DNA of 64,000 nucleotides, taken from contig CAMDFO010000005.1 in assembly GCA_945897515.1 (NCBI GenBank), forward strand, positions 1 to 64,000, written 5' to 3'. The stretch's first letter is position 1. Each line of letters opens with the position of its first letter. The stretch comes from Rhodoplanes serenus (lineage in GTDB: Bacteria > Pseudomonadota > Alphaproteobacteria > Rhizobiales > Xanthobacteraceae). This document shows positions 16,857 to 24,044 of the stretch, piece after piece. The notes under the pieces are model-generated. The model was not told the DNA's origin. It did not search any database and worked only from the letters and a program-made list of their open reading frames with translations. The position numbers and the translations under genes were made by a program.

Positions 16857-17078
16857 CTACTTCTTCTGGCCCGGCCGGTCGCAGACCTTGCATTTGAACG
16901 GCGGCGTGGCCGCGCCGGGCTCCACCATCACGTGGCTCGCCTCGCCGCAGCGGCCGCAGGTCCGCACCAGCTTGGTCGGCAGCTTGACGATGGGCTTGGT
17001 GACCGCCGCAGCGGCCTGTTCGGCCAAGGCCCGAAGCTCGGCCTTGGTCATCGCGGGTCCCCGAATCTTGCTGTTCAT
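16857..17078 (-). CDS. small zinc-ribbon protein
   Basis: A 73-residue protein with a helical N-terminus (TKAELRALAEQAAAAV) and a C-terminal zinc ribbon made from CGRC and CKVC. This looks like a small zinc-finger protein, for which DNA, RNA or protein binding are all possible. ATG 17051 (MTKAELRALAEQ), with GGGGA upstream, is an alternative start. It is on the same strand as, and downstream of, the MarC-family gene. Confidence 0.65.
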   Translation of the reverse strand: MNSKIRGPAMTKAELRALAEQAAAAVTKPIVKLPTKLVRTCGRCGEASHVMVEPGAATPPFKCKVCDRPGQKK

Positions 17079-17122
17079 GGGGGGCGTTTTCGCATTCTCC
17101 GCGCCGTCGCGCCAGTGGTCAC

Positions 17123-17776
17123 TCAACCGGTAGCGACCAACGACAGATAGCCGTTCCAGATGATCTGAATGCCGATGCACAGCAGGATAAAGGCAGACAA
17201 CCGCATCAGCACGTTGGTGCCCCGCTCGCCCAGCAGCGCGACGATGTCGTCGGCAAAGCGATAGCAGACGTAGATGGTCGCGGCGATGGCCAGCAGGCCG
17301 GCAATAGCCGCGCCGCCAACCAGCGCAAGCTCGGCCCAGCCCGACGGCATCGACGGCCGCTGGCTGCCCAGTGTGATCGCAACCGAGATGGAGCCCGGCC
17401 CGACTGTCAGTGGCATGGTGAGCGGATAAAATGCGTCGACCGGCGCGCCCGGCCGGCCCGCGGTCTCGGCGCGCTGGCCTTCGGGCTCGGTGCCGGAATG
17501 CAGCAATTGCCAGCCGAACGCCGCCACCACCAGCCCGCCGGCGATCCGCACCACCGGCAGCGTGATGCCAAAAAACACCAGCACATGCGATCCGACGAAC
17601 AGCGAGCCCAACAACAGCAGGAAACTGTAGCGCGACACTCCGAACGCCAGCGAGCGTCGCTCAGCCTCGGTGGAGCGCTGCGTCAGGCGAAGGAACAGCG
17701 GCGCGCTGCCGACTGGATTCACGATCGGGAACAGGCCGGCATAGACCAGCAGGAATGCGTTCGCGAAGTCGTTCAC
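17123..17776 (-). CDS. MarC-family (UPF0056) integral membrane protein
   Basis: A 217-residue protein with six predicted helices. The N-terminal segment FLLVYAGLFPIVNPVGSAPLF and the central PLTMPLTVGPGSIS are the hallmarks of the MarC family, whose transport role is unproven and which does not itself determine Mar resistance. GTG 17776 is chosen because GGAAGGG lies about 6 nt upstream and the protein then begins at the family start; the open frame continues upstream into the divergent gene region. Confidence 0.88.
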   Translation of the reverse strand: MNDFANAFLLVYAGLFPIVNPVGSAPLFLRLTQRSTEAERRSLAFGVSRYSFLLLLGSLFVGSHVLVFFGITLPVVRIAGGLVVAAFGWQLLHSGTEPEGQRAETAGRPGAPVDAFYPLTMPLTVGPGSISVAITLGSQRPSMPSGWAELALVGGAAIAGLLAIAATIYVCYRFADDIVALLGERGTNVLMRLSAFILLCIGIQIIWNGYLSLVATG

Positions 17777-17873
17777 CGCCGCCCTTCCCGTTCGTTGACG
17801 GTCGGAATAACATTCTTTAGAACCATGAGCAAAAGCGCCGGGACAGGCGCTCCGGACATCGAGGAGAAAGCCC

Positions 17874-18917
17874 ATGTTCCTGCGGAATTACTGGTACGTC
17901 GCCGCGACCGATGAAGAGATCGGCCGCAAGCCGTTTCCGCGCATGATCCTGGGCGAGCCGGTGGTGATGTTTCGCACCGAGGACGGTACGCCGGTGGCGT
18001 TCGAAGACCGCTGCGCGCACCGCCATCTGCCGCTGTCCATGGGCAAGCTGGTCGGCGACCGGCTGCAGTGCCACTACCACGGCCTGCAGTTCGACATGAC
18101 CGGCCGGTGCGTGCGGATTCCCGGCCAGGACCAGATCCCGCCGACCGCCAAGGTGAAGGCCTACCCCGTGGTCGAGCGCTATCACTGGATCTGGATCTGG
18201 ATGGGCGATCCGGCGCTGGCCGACCCCGACAAGATCACCGATTTCCACTGGCTCGACGACGAGAACTGGGGCGCCAAGGCGTCGTACCTGCACGTCAAGT
18301 CGAACTGGCAGCTTGTGGTCGACAACCTGCTCGACCTGACCCACCTCGCCTTCGTGCACGAGACCACCATCGGCAACGCCGCGCTCGCTGAGCATGCCGT
18401 GGTCAAGGTGACGCGCGCGCCGAACAACGTGGTGGTGACGCGCTGGATCATCGACCAGGACCCGCCCCCGACGTTCAAGAAGGTCGGCGGCTTCACCGGG
18501 ACTGTCGACCGCTGGCAGATCATCGATTTCGTGCCGCCGGCGTTCCTGCGGCTGGACGTCGGCGCCACCCCGACCGGAACCGGCGCGCCCGAAGGCAAGC
18601 GGGTCGGCGGCATCAACATGCGCAACCTCAACGCCATCACGCCCGAGACCGAGACCACCTCGCATTATTTCTGGGGCCAGGCGCACGACTTCGACGTCAA
18701 GAACAAGGACCTGACGCAGAAGATCTTCGAGCAGATCCAGATGGCGTTCTTCGAGGACGTCGAGGTGTTCTCAGCGCAGCAGCGCAATCTCGATCTCAAT
18801 CCCAATCCGCCGCAGCTCGACATCAATGCCGACACCGGCGTGATTCAGGCGCGGCGCATCATCGACCGGCTGCGCGGCGAGGAGCAGGCCGCCCTGCAAA
18901 TGACGGCGGCCGAATAG
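17874..18917 (+). CDS. Rieske non-heme iron oxygenase, VanA-like alpha subunit
   Basis: A 347-residue oxygenase. The Rieske [2Fe-2S] ligands are C47/H49 and C66/H69 (CAHRH...CHYH), and the mononuclear iron site is DLTHLAFVH (D154, H157, H162). The closest known class is vanillate O-demethylase/dicamba monooxygenase, which remove methyl groups from aryl ethers as formaldehyde, but other carboxylated aromatics are possible. GAGGAGA precedes the ATG. It heads an operon with a Rieske ferredoxin and a short-chain dehydrogenase, with no flavin reductase gene in the cluster. Confidence 0.87.
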   Translation: MFLRNYWYVAATDEEIGRKPFPRMILGEPVVMFRTEDGTPVAFEDRCAHRHLPLSMGKLVGDRLQCHYHGLQFDMTGRCVRIPGQDQIPPTAKVKAYPVVERYHWIWIWMGDPALADPDKITDFHWLDDENWGAKASYLHVKSNWQLVVDNLLDLTHLAFVHETTIGNAALAEHAVVKVTRAPNNVVVTRWIIDQDPPPTFKKVGGFTGTVDRWQIIDFVPPAFLRLDVGATPTGTGAPEGKRVGGINMRNLNAITPETETTSHYFWGQAHDFDVKNKDLTQKIFEQIQMAFFEDVEVFSAQQRNLDLNPNPPQLDINADTGVIQARRIIDRLRGEEQAALQMTAAE

Positions 18918-18921
18918 GACG

Positions 18922-19239
18922 ATGGCGGAAACCGGCGGCTGGCAGCGGGTCGCGGCGCTGTCCGATCTGCGCGAGGGCGAGGCATTTGTCGCGAAGCTCG
19001 GTGACGCGGCGATTGCGCTGTATCGGCTGAACGACGGGGTCTACGCGATCGGCGACGTCTGCACCCACGAGTTCGCACTGCTGTCGCAGGGCTTCGTCGA
19101 GGATGGCGCGATCGAGTGCCCGCTGCACCAGGCGAAGTTCGATATCAAAAGCGGGCGTTGCCTCGCCGCGCCGGCGACGGAGGACGTAAAAAGCTATACG
19201 GTGAAGGTCGAAGGCAACGACGTATTTGTGAGGACATAG
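18922..19239 (+). CDS. Rieske-type ferredoxin
   Basis: A 105-residue bacterial Rieske ferredoxin with cluster ligands C47/H49 (CTHE) and C66/H69 (CPLH). It should pass electrons to the oxygenase encoded 4 bp upstream. VanA enzymes usually use a flavin/plant-type reductase (VanB); a separate Rieske ferredoxin points to a three-component system with its reductase elsewhere. The last base of its TAG stop is the first base of the next GTG start. Confidence 0.88.
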   Translation: MAETGGWQRVAALSDLREGEAFVAKLGDAAIALYRLNDGVYAIGDVCTHEFALLSQGFVEDGAIECPLHQAKFDIKSGRCLAAPATEDVKSYTVKVEGNDVFVRT

Positions 19240-19997
19240 TGGATCGCTTGAGAAATAAGGTCGCCATCGTCACGGGCGGCGCCAGAGGCATCGGCGCGGC
19301 GTTCGCGGAGACAATGGCGGCGGAGGGCGCTCGTGTTGTAGTCGCCGACGTGCTCGACGGCAATGCCACGGTCGAAAGCATCGAGAAAGCACAAGGGCGG
19401 GCGATCTACTGCAAGACCGACGTCACCTCGAAGGACTCGGTCGCGGCGATGGTCGCCGACACGATGAAGGCGTTCGGCACCATCGACGTGCTGGTCAACA
19501 ATGCCGGACTGTTCGCGCACCTGCAGAAGCGCTCGTTCCTGGAGATCGACGGCGAGGAATGGAACCGCGTGATGGCGGTAAACGTGCGCGGGACGTTCGA
19601 ATGCGCCAAGGCGGTCGCACCGGTGATGATCGAGAACAAGAAGGGTAAGATCGTCAACATCGCATCGGGAACGGTGTTCAAGGGCCTCCCCAACCTGCTG
19701 CATTACGTCAGCTCCAAGGGCGCGGTGGTGGCGATGACGCGCTCGATGGCGCGTGAGCTCGGCCAGCACAACATCTGCGTCAACGCGATCGCGCCCGGGC
19801 TCACCATGAGCGAGCAGATCGCGATCGACCCGCAATGGACCGGACAAGCCAGCGCCGGCAACATCGCGAGCCGCGCCATCCAGCGCGAGCAGATGCCGGC
19901 GGATATCGTCGGCACGCTGCTCTACCTCGCGTCGGACGACAGCAACTTCGTCACCGGCCAGACCATTCCGGTGGACGGCGGATCGGTGATGCGGTGA
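19239..19997 (+). CDS. short-chain dehydrogenase/reductase
   Basis: A 252-residue classical SDR. The cofactor motif is TGGARGIG, the NNAG motif is VNNAG, catalytic Ser lies in NIASGT, and Tyr/Lys in YVSSK. It probably oxidises an alcohol produced by, or feeding, the oxygenase upstream. GTG 19239 overlaps the ferredoxin stop and AGGA lies at 19231-19234, indicating coupled translation. Its own stop overlaps the next start (GTGA). Confidence 0.88.
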   Translation: MDRLRNKVAIVTGGARGIGAAFAETMAAEGARVVVADVLDGNATVESIEKAQGRAIYCKTDVTSKDSVAAMVADTMKAFGTIDVLVNNAGLFAHLQKRSFLEIDGEEWNRVMAVNVRGTFECAKAVAPVMIENKKGKIVNIASGTVFKGLPNLLHYVSSKGAVVAMTRSMARELGQHNICVNAIAPGLTMSEQIAIDPQWTGQASAGNIASRAIQREQMPADIVGTLLYLASDDSNFVTGQTIPVDGGSVMR

Positions 19998-20194
19998 AGA
20001 CCGAATATTTTGGCGGAGCGCTCCTCGCGGTGATCGGCCTGGTGATGGGCGTGGTCCTGTCGCGCCTGATCCGTCGGCGCATGGCCGCATCCGAGGCCAA
20101 GAAGCGCGCCGCAGCGCCTGTGGTCCACCTGAACCGCCAGGCATCGCGAAAGGCCGAGCGGGAGCAGCGCAAGCGGGAGCAGGCCGGGCGATGA
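19994..20194 (+). CDS. small single-pass membrane protein
   Basis: A 66-residue protein starting at GTG 19994, overlapping the SDR stop by 4 bp. One hydrophobic segment (GGALLAVIGLVMGVVLS) is followed by a strongly basic cytoplasmic tail (RRRMAASEAKKR ... EREQRKREQ). The overlap suggests it is really translated with the operon. I do not recognise the family; it may anchor or regulate the oxygenase complex, which is speculation. Confidence 0.6.
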   Translation: MKTEYFGGALLAVIGLVMGVVLSRLIRRRMAASEAKKRAAAPVVHLNRQASRKAEREQRKREQAGR

Positions 20195-20213
20195 CCGCAG
20201 CCCGCGCCGCCGC

Positions 20214-20513
20214 GTGACTCGCCTCGCCCGGCTTTGGCGTGGCGAACTGCCGCTCGCGAGCGCGTTCTGGGATTGGGCCGTGATCGGCGGCATCGTGGTG
20301 AACGGCGCGGCCAGCATTCTGTTCTTCGTGCTGCTGATGCACGGCCACGCGCTGATCGGATACATCATCACGCACGTGCTTCCGCTGCCCTACAACGTCG
20401 TCGTGGGAGTCGGCGTCTGGCGGTCGGCTGGGCGTTACCAGGGCAACCCCCGCTGGGCAACCGCTGCCCGGATCGTCACCGTCATCGGAATGTCGATCCT
20501 GAGCGTGACGTGA
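20214..20513 (+). CDS. small multi-pass membrane protein
   Basis: A 99-residue protein with two or three hydrophobic segments (AVIGGIVVNGAASILFFVLL, IGYIITHVLPLPYNVVVGVGV, IVTVIGMSILSV). It begins at GTG 20214, 19 bp after the preceding stop, without a clear ribosome site, and ends the plus-strand operon. No family assignment is possible by eye. Confidence 0.55.
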   Translation: MTRLARLWRGELPLASAFWDWAVIGGIVVNGAASILFFVLLMHGHALIGYIITHVLPLPYNVVVGVGVWRSAGRYQGNPRWATAARIVTVIGMSILSVT

Positions 20514-20591
20514 GCCGCTATCGAGTCCGCTCCAGCGCGCGCGTCAGCCAGGAATCCGGCGCGCCATGGCGGCGGCGGCGTGGCCTCCGGC

Positions 20592-21731
20592 TCACCATAA
20601 CCGCTTCGTCGCCATGGCTGCGCCTTCGCTGAGCGCGGCGAGCTTCATCCAGACGATTTTGGTGTCGACCTGCACCCGGCCGGCGAACGTGCCGAAGCCG
20701 CAGTCGACGCCGGCGATGACGTTCTCGCGGCTGACGATATCGGCGTATTGCACGATACGGTCGGCCACCAGCTCGGGATGCTCGACGAAGTTCGACGTCG
20801 AATCGATCACGCCCGGAATGATGATCTTGCCGGCGGGCAGTTTCACGTCCTGCCAGATCTTCCACTCGTGGCCGTGCCGCGGATTGGCGCCGGGGAACGA
20901 TACCGCCTGCGGCTTCGCCGTGAGCACGATATCGACGATGTCGGCCAGCGGAACGTCGGTGTGATGCGGCGCCATTGTGCTCCCCCAGCACACGTGCATG
21001 CGCATCCGGTCGGCCGGGATGTCCTTCACCGCGTGGTTGAGCGCCGCGACGTTGACCGCGATCAGCTTGCGGTAGTCGGCGAGGCTCATGTCCAGGTACA
21101 TGGTGTGACGCGACATCGCCAGATCGGGACAGTCGAGCTGAAGCACAAAGCCCGCATCGGTGATGGCGCGATACTCGCGCGCCATTACGTCCGCGAGCGC
21201 GAACATGTATTCTTCTTCGGTCTTGTAGAAGCTGTTGGTCAGGTAGCGCGCGATCTGACCGGGCGACGGCGAGGTGATAAAGCACTCCTCGGCCTTGGCG
21301 CCCGCAGTAGCCGCCTTGGCGCGCGCAATGTCGGCCTCGACCGCCGGCCAGTCCTTCCAGGCCACCGGACCGGTGCAGGACGGCCGGTGCTGCAGCGGCG
21401 AGGCGAACTGGCTGAGCAGCGCCGCGAGCTCGGGGAATTCCGGCTCGCCGGTGCCGCGCGGCGGCGCGCTCGGGCCGTCGAAGCCGGTGAGACGGTCCTT
21501 GACGTGCACGGTGTAGTCGGCGCGGCCCTGCTCGCCGTCATTGATAACGTCGAGGCCGGCGGCCACCTGCTTGTTCACCACGTCGGTGACGGCATCGCGA
21601 ACTGCGGCATCGAGCGCAGCCCCGCCTACGCCGGGCTGCTTGAGTTCCTCCAGCAGCAGTTCCACGACGCGTTGCGGGCGCGGCAGACTGCCGGTGTGAG
21701 TGGTGAGGATGCGGTCGGTGCTGTTGCGCAA
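20592..21731 (-). CDS. MetE-like (cobalamin-independent methionine synthase II family) methyltransferase
   Basis: A protein of about 380 residues, half the length of MetE, consisting of only the C-terminal catalytic barrel. Zinc-type ligands are visible as MHVCW (His and Cys near residues 246/248) and VDCGFG (Cys near 344). The N-terminal RILTTHTGSLPRP is typical of this subfamily. Such short proteins are often named methionine synthases but occur in catabolic clusters and may move methyl groups between other substrates. TTG 21731 has AAAGG 8 nt upstream; GTG 21740 is an alternative. It is the last gene of an operon with an amidohydrolase and RidA. Confidence 0.78.
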   Translation of the reverse strand: MRNSTDRILTTHTGSLPRPQRVVELLLEELKQPGVGGAALDAAVRDAVTDVVNKQVAAGLDVINDGEQGRADYTVHVKDRLTGFDGPSAPPRGTGEPEFPELAALLSQFASPLQHRPSCTGPVAWKDWPAVEADIARAKAATAGAKAEECFITSPSPGQIARYLTNSFYKTEEEYMFALADVMAREYRAITDAGFVLQLDCPDLAMSRHTMYLDMSLADYRKLIAVNVAALNHAVKDIPADRMRMHVCWGSTMAPHHTDVPLADIVDIVLTAKPQAVSFPGANPRHGHEWKIWQDVKLPAGKIIIPGVIDSTSNFVEHPELVADRIVQYADIVSRENVIAGVDCGFGTFAGRVQVDTKIVWMKLAALSEGAAMATKRLW

Positions 21732-21767
21732 GGGGATCACCTTTGACTGGGATGCTTCGGGCGAACT

Positions 21768-22613
21768 TCAGAATTCGTAAAACCGCGCGGGGTTGTCGAT
21801 CATGATCAGGTCGGCAAGATCGGGCGACGGCAGCGCCGCCAGGAAATCGTCCACCAGGTCCCGGTAGCCGATGGCGCGATAGGGCGCGACCAGCGCCGCG
21901 CTCTTCTGCTGGTTCGGAGCCGGCGTGAACGGCCAGTCGCTGCCCCAGACGCAACGGTTGCGCGCCGCAGCCACGATCGCCGCCAGCCATTCCTTGTCCG
22001 GGTCCGTCTGCAACGGATTGTCGGACACACGATAGGGCGCCGACACCTTGATCCAGACATGCGGCATTCGCAGCAGTTCTAGCAGACGCAGGCCCTCGGC
22101 GCTGTCGGGCCGGGCGCGGCCGTAAATGCCGTAATGGTCGACGATCAGCGGCACCGGAGAGCCGGCGAGCACGTCGGCGCCGGCCAGGAGCGTGGCGAGC
22201 GGCGCGATCACCTGGACGTGCCAGTTCATCGCGTCGGCGACCTTCGCGACCGGACTGAAGGTCTCCTCTACGCTTCGCAGCGGGCGGCCGTCGAGCTGGC
22301 TGTAAAGGTTGATCCGCAGACCGCGCACGCCGCGCCGGGCGAAATCCGCCAGCATTTCGTCCGAGGTGTTTTCCGAATCGATCACCGCGACGCCGCGTCC
22401 GGCACCGCCCAGCGCATCCAGCGCGTCGAGCGTCGCGGAATTGTCGGTGCCGTAGAAGCTCGGCTGCACGATCACAAAGCGCGAGATGCCGCGCTCGCTC
22501 CCCAGACGCTTCAGCGTGTCGACCGCCGCGATGCCGGCAAGATACTTCCGTTCCGGGACTTGAGGGTAGCGGTCCGGAGGACCGACGATGTGGACGTGAC
22601 TGTCGATGCGCAT
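21768..22613 (-). CDS. amidohydrolase-family (LigI/PDC-hydrolase-like) protein
   Basis: A 281-residue TIM-barrel hydrolase starting MRIDSHVHIVGP with metal ligands His6 and His8, and a C-terminal GSDWPF Asp. The short length and DSHVHI start fit the COG3618 group that includes 2-pyrone-4,6-dicarboxylate lactonase (LigI) and L-fucono- or rhamnono-lactonases. It is likely a lactonase or decarboxylase. It lies 19 bp downstream of ridA and 36 bp upstream of the MetE-like gene, all on one strand. Confidence 0.8.
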   Translation of the reverse strand: MRIDSHVHIVGPPDRYPQVPERKYLAGIAAVDTLKRLGSERGISRFVIVQPSFYGTDNSATLDALDALGGAGRGVAVIDSENTSDEMLADFARRGVRGLRINLYSQLDGRPLRSVEETFSPVAKVADAMNWHVQVIAPLATLLAGADVLAGSPVPLIVDHYGIYGRARPDSAEGLRLLELLRMPHVWIKVSAPYRVSDNPLQTDPDKEWLAAIVAAARNRCVWGSDWPFTPAPNQQKSAALVAPYRAIGYRDLVDDFLAALPSPDLADLIMIDNPARFYEF

Positions 22614-22632
22614 GCGTACTGCTGGGCCATTT

Positions 22633-23040
22633 TCACTTGATGACGGCGATGACTTCGACTTCGACCAGGAAATCCGGATGCGAAAGCCGCCGCACCTCGA
22701 CCGTCGTGCTGGTCGAGAGTGCGTCGCCGCCGTACTCCACACGAGCGTCGACGTGCTCGAAATACGCGTCGATGTCAGTGGTGAAGGTCTGGCGTTTGAC
22801 AACGTCGGCCATGGTGGCGCCGACCGATGCCAGCGCGGTCTGGATATTCTCGAATACCTGGCGGATTTGCGCCCGCATGTCGCCCTTGCCGACAATCTCG
22901 CCTTTGCCGTTGCGCGACAGGATGCCCGACACGAACACCAGCTTGCCCGGCACCACGGTTACCACCGGCGCATACAACACGTGGCCTTTGACGATCCGCT
23001 TCGACAGGCCTTCGGGAAAAATGTTCTCGCGTTCGACCAT
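22633..23040 (-). CDS. RidA/YjgF-family protein
   Basis: A 135-residue protein of the RidA superfamily, with LVFVSGILSRNGKG, FENIQTALASVGATMADVVK and the C-terminal VEVEVIAVIK. Canonical RidA uses an Arg in the RxQ(C) region to hydrolyse enamines/imines; here the segment reads VKRQTFTTDI and VRRLSHPDFLVEVE. It probably clears a reactive intermediate of the pathway in the same operon. AAGGGA precedes the start. It is the first gene of the ridA-amidohydrolase-metE-like operon. Confidence 0.82.
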   Translation of the reverse strand: MVERENIFPEGLSKRIVKGHVLYAPVVTVVPGKLVFVSGILSRNGKGEIVGKGDMRAQIRQVFENIQTALASVGATMADVVKRQTFTTDIDAYFEHVDARVEYGGDALSTSTTVEVRRLSHPDFLVEVEVIAVIK

Positions 23041-23194
23041 CGCGCAGTCCCTTCAGTCCCGCGTTGTGCAGCCGGTGTCTCGGCCCGGCCGCGCGGGGAC
23101 CCTGGAACGCCGTTGGCCTTGTGTCCAGTATCACCGGACAGGTTCGCGCAAAGACGACCATGCGCGACGTGAAAGAACCGAGCCCGATGTAAGC

Positions 23195-23231
23195 AAAAAC
23201 GAGAACCCGGCCTAACCGGGCCGGGTTCTCG
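23195..23231 (-). terminator. intrinsic terminator of the micro-ORF transcript
   Basis: A perfect 13-bp stem (23200-23212 with 23219-23231) with a six-base loop is followed on the minus strand by five T residues (23199-23195). It lies 19 bp after the stop of the 12-codon micro-ORF and well upstream of ridA. It is the best-looking intrinsic terminator in the window. Confidence 0.85.
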
Positions 23232-23250
23232 CGGGGATCGCCGTAGAAGA

Positions 23251-23289
23251 TCACAGAAAGAGAAGTTCGATCAGCAGGAAGATAGGCAT
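23251..23289 (-). CDS. 12-residue hydrophobic micro-peptide MPIFLLIELLFL
   Basis: ATG at 23289 is preceded by a perfect AAGGAGGT (23302-23295) with a 5-nt spacer, the strongest ribosome site in the window. The 12-codon frame ends in TGA 19 bp before the terminator stem. The peptide is almost entirely hydrophobic with one Glu, suggesting a membrane peptide. It follows a 26-codon micro-ORF with 17 bp between. Either a real micropeptide or a leader-type translated signal; I do not recognise it. Confidence 0.55.
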   Translation of the reverse strand: MPIFLLIELLFL

Positions 23290-23306
23290 GACCTACCTCC
23301 TTTCTC

Positions 23307-23387
23307 CTAATGAATGAACTGGTAGATGACCCATCCACCACCCAGGACCACCGGGATGCCAACCAACACCGGAATGAGTAACGGCAT
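23307..23387 (-). CDS. 26-residue hydrophobic membrane micro-protein
   Basis: The frame begins MPLLIPVLVGIPVVLGGG and continues WVIYQFIH, ending in TAG at 23307. GGAGAA lies about 9 nt before the ATG at 23387. The sequence forms one Gly/Pro-containing membrane helix with aromatic and His residues at its C-terminal border, as in small bacterial membrane proteins. It sits between the DUF1236-like gene and the 12-residue ORF in one transcript ending at 23195. Too short for ordinary gene finders. Confidence 0.6.
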   Translation of the reverse strand: MPLLIPVLVGIPVVLGGGWVIYQFIH

Positions 23388-23509
23388 GTCCGTTCTCCAT
23401 TTCTGTTCGTGCTGCGGAGGTAACTGTTGGCGCGAAGGTAAGTTTCTGCGGCCGGTGAATGCCCATTCAGGCTTGGATCACAGCACCGTGAAAGGAATGC
23501 GCTCAACAA

Positions 23510-23890
23510 TCAGTCGCGAACGACTTCTACCACCTTGCGGTCCTGCGTCCCGACGATCACCAGGGCATCGCTGGTCAGCAGATAGGAGTGGCTTTTGATC
23601 TGCGGGACCTTCTGACCCACGACATCCGGTATCGGATGAAGCTGGACGTTGGCGGGCACGACGGCGCCGGCTTCGAACTGCGCGCCCGCGCCCTGCGGCG
23701 CGACCTTGCTGTCCTTGAGCAGCAATTCCTTCAGCGTATGCCGATGCTCCATGGTGAGGTTGATGCCGGGCTGGCCCTGCGCTACCTGGACCACCATGGT
23801 TGCGGAGCGCATCGATCCATCAGCCCCGGCTTGCGCCGCGCCAGCCACGCAAAGCGCGGTCAAAATCAAAACACGAAAATAATGGGTCAT
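23510..23890 (-). CDS. secreted DUF1236-like protein
   Basis: A 126-residue protein with a clear signal peptide (MTHYFRVLILTALCVAGAAQA, cleavage after AQA). The C-terminal IPDVVGQKVPQIKSHSYLL ... LVIVGTQDRKVVEVV matches the pattern of DUF1236, a short periplasmic domain common in Bradyrhizobium and relatives, with no known function. AGGAAC precedes the ATG at 23890; an in-frame ATG 45 bp upstream would bury the signal peptide. The micro-ORFs follow 122 bp downstream on the same strand. Confidence 0.75.
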   Translation of the reverse strand: MTHYFRVLILTALCVAGAAQAGADGSMRSATMVVQVAQGQPGINLTMEHRHTLKELLLKDSKVAPQGAGAQFEAGAVVPANVQLHPIPDVVGQKVPQIKSHSYLLTSDALVIVGTQDRKVVEVVRD

Positions 23891-24044
23891 CACAGTTCCT
23901 CGCGGGCACAACGCCCCGCGAAAGAACGCTCTCAACTCCAGAGAGTTCGTTCACGATGCAGTGACGTGCGTGTCGGCTGCCGGACAACAGCGAGGCCGGC
24001 ACCGCCGCTACCGCGGCTCGATGCCGGCACGCTTCGAAATCAAG

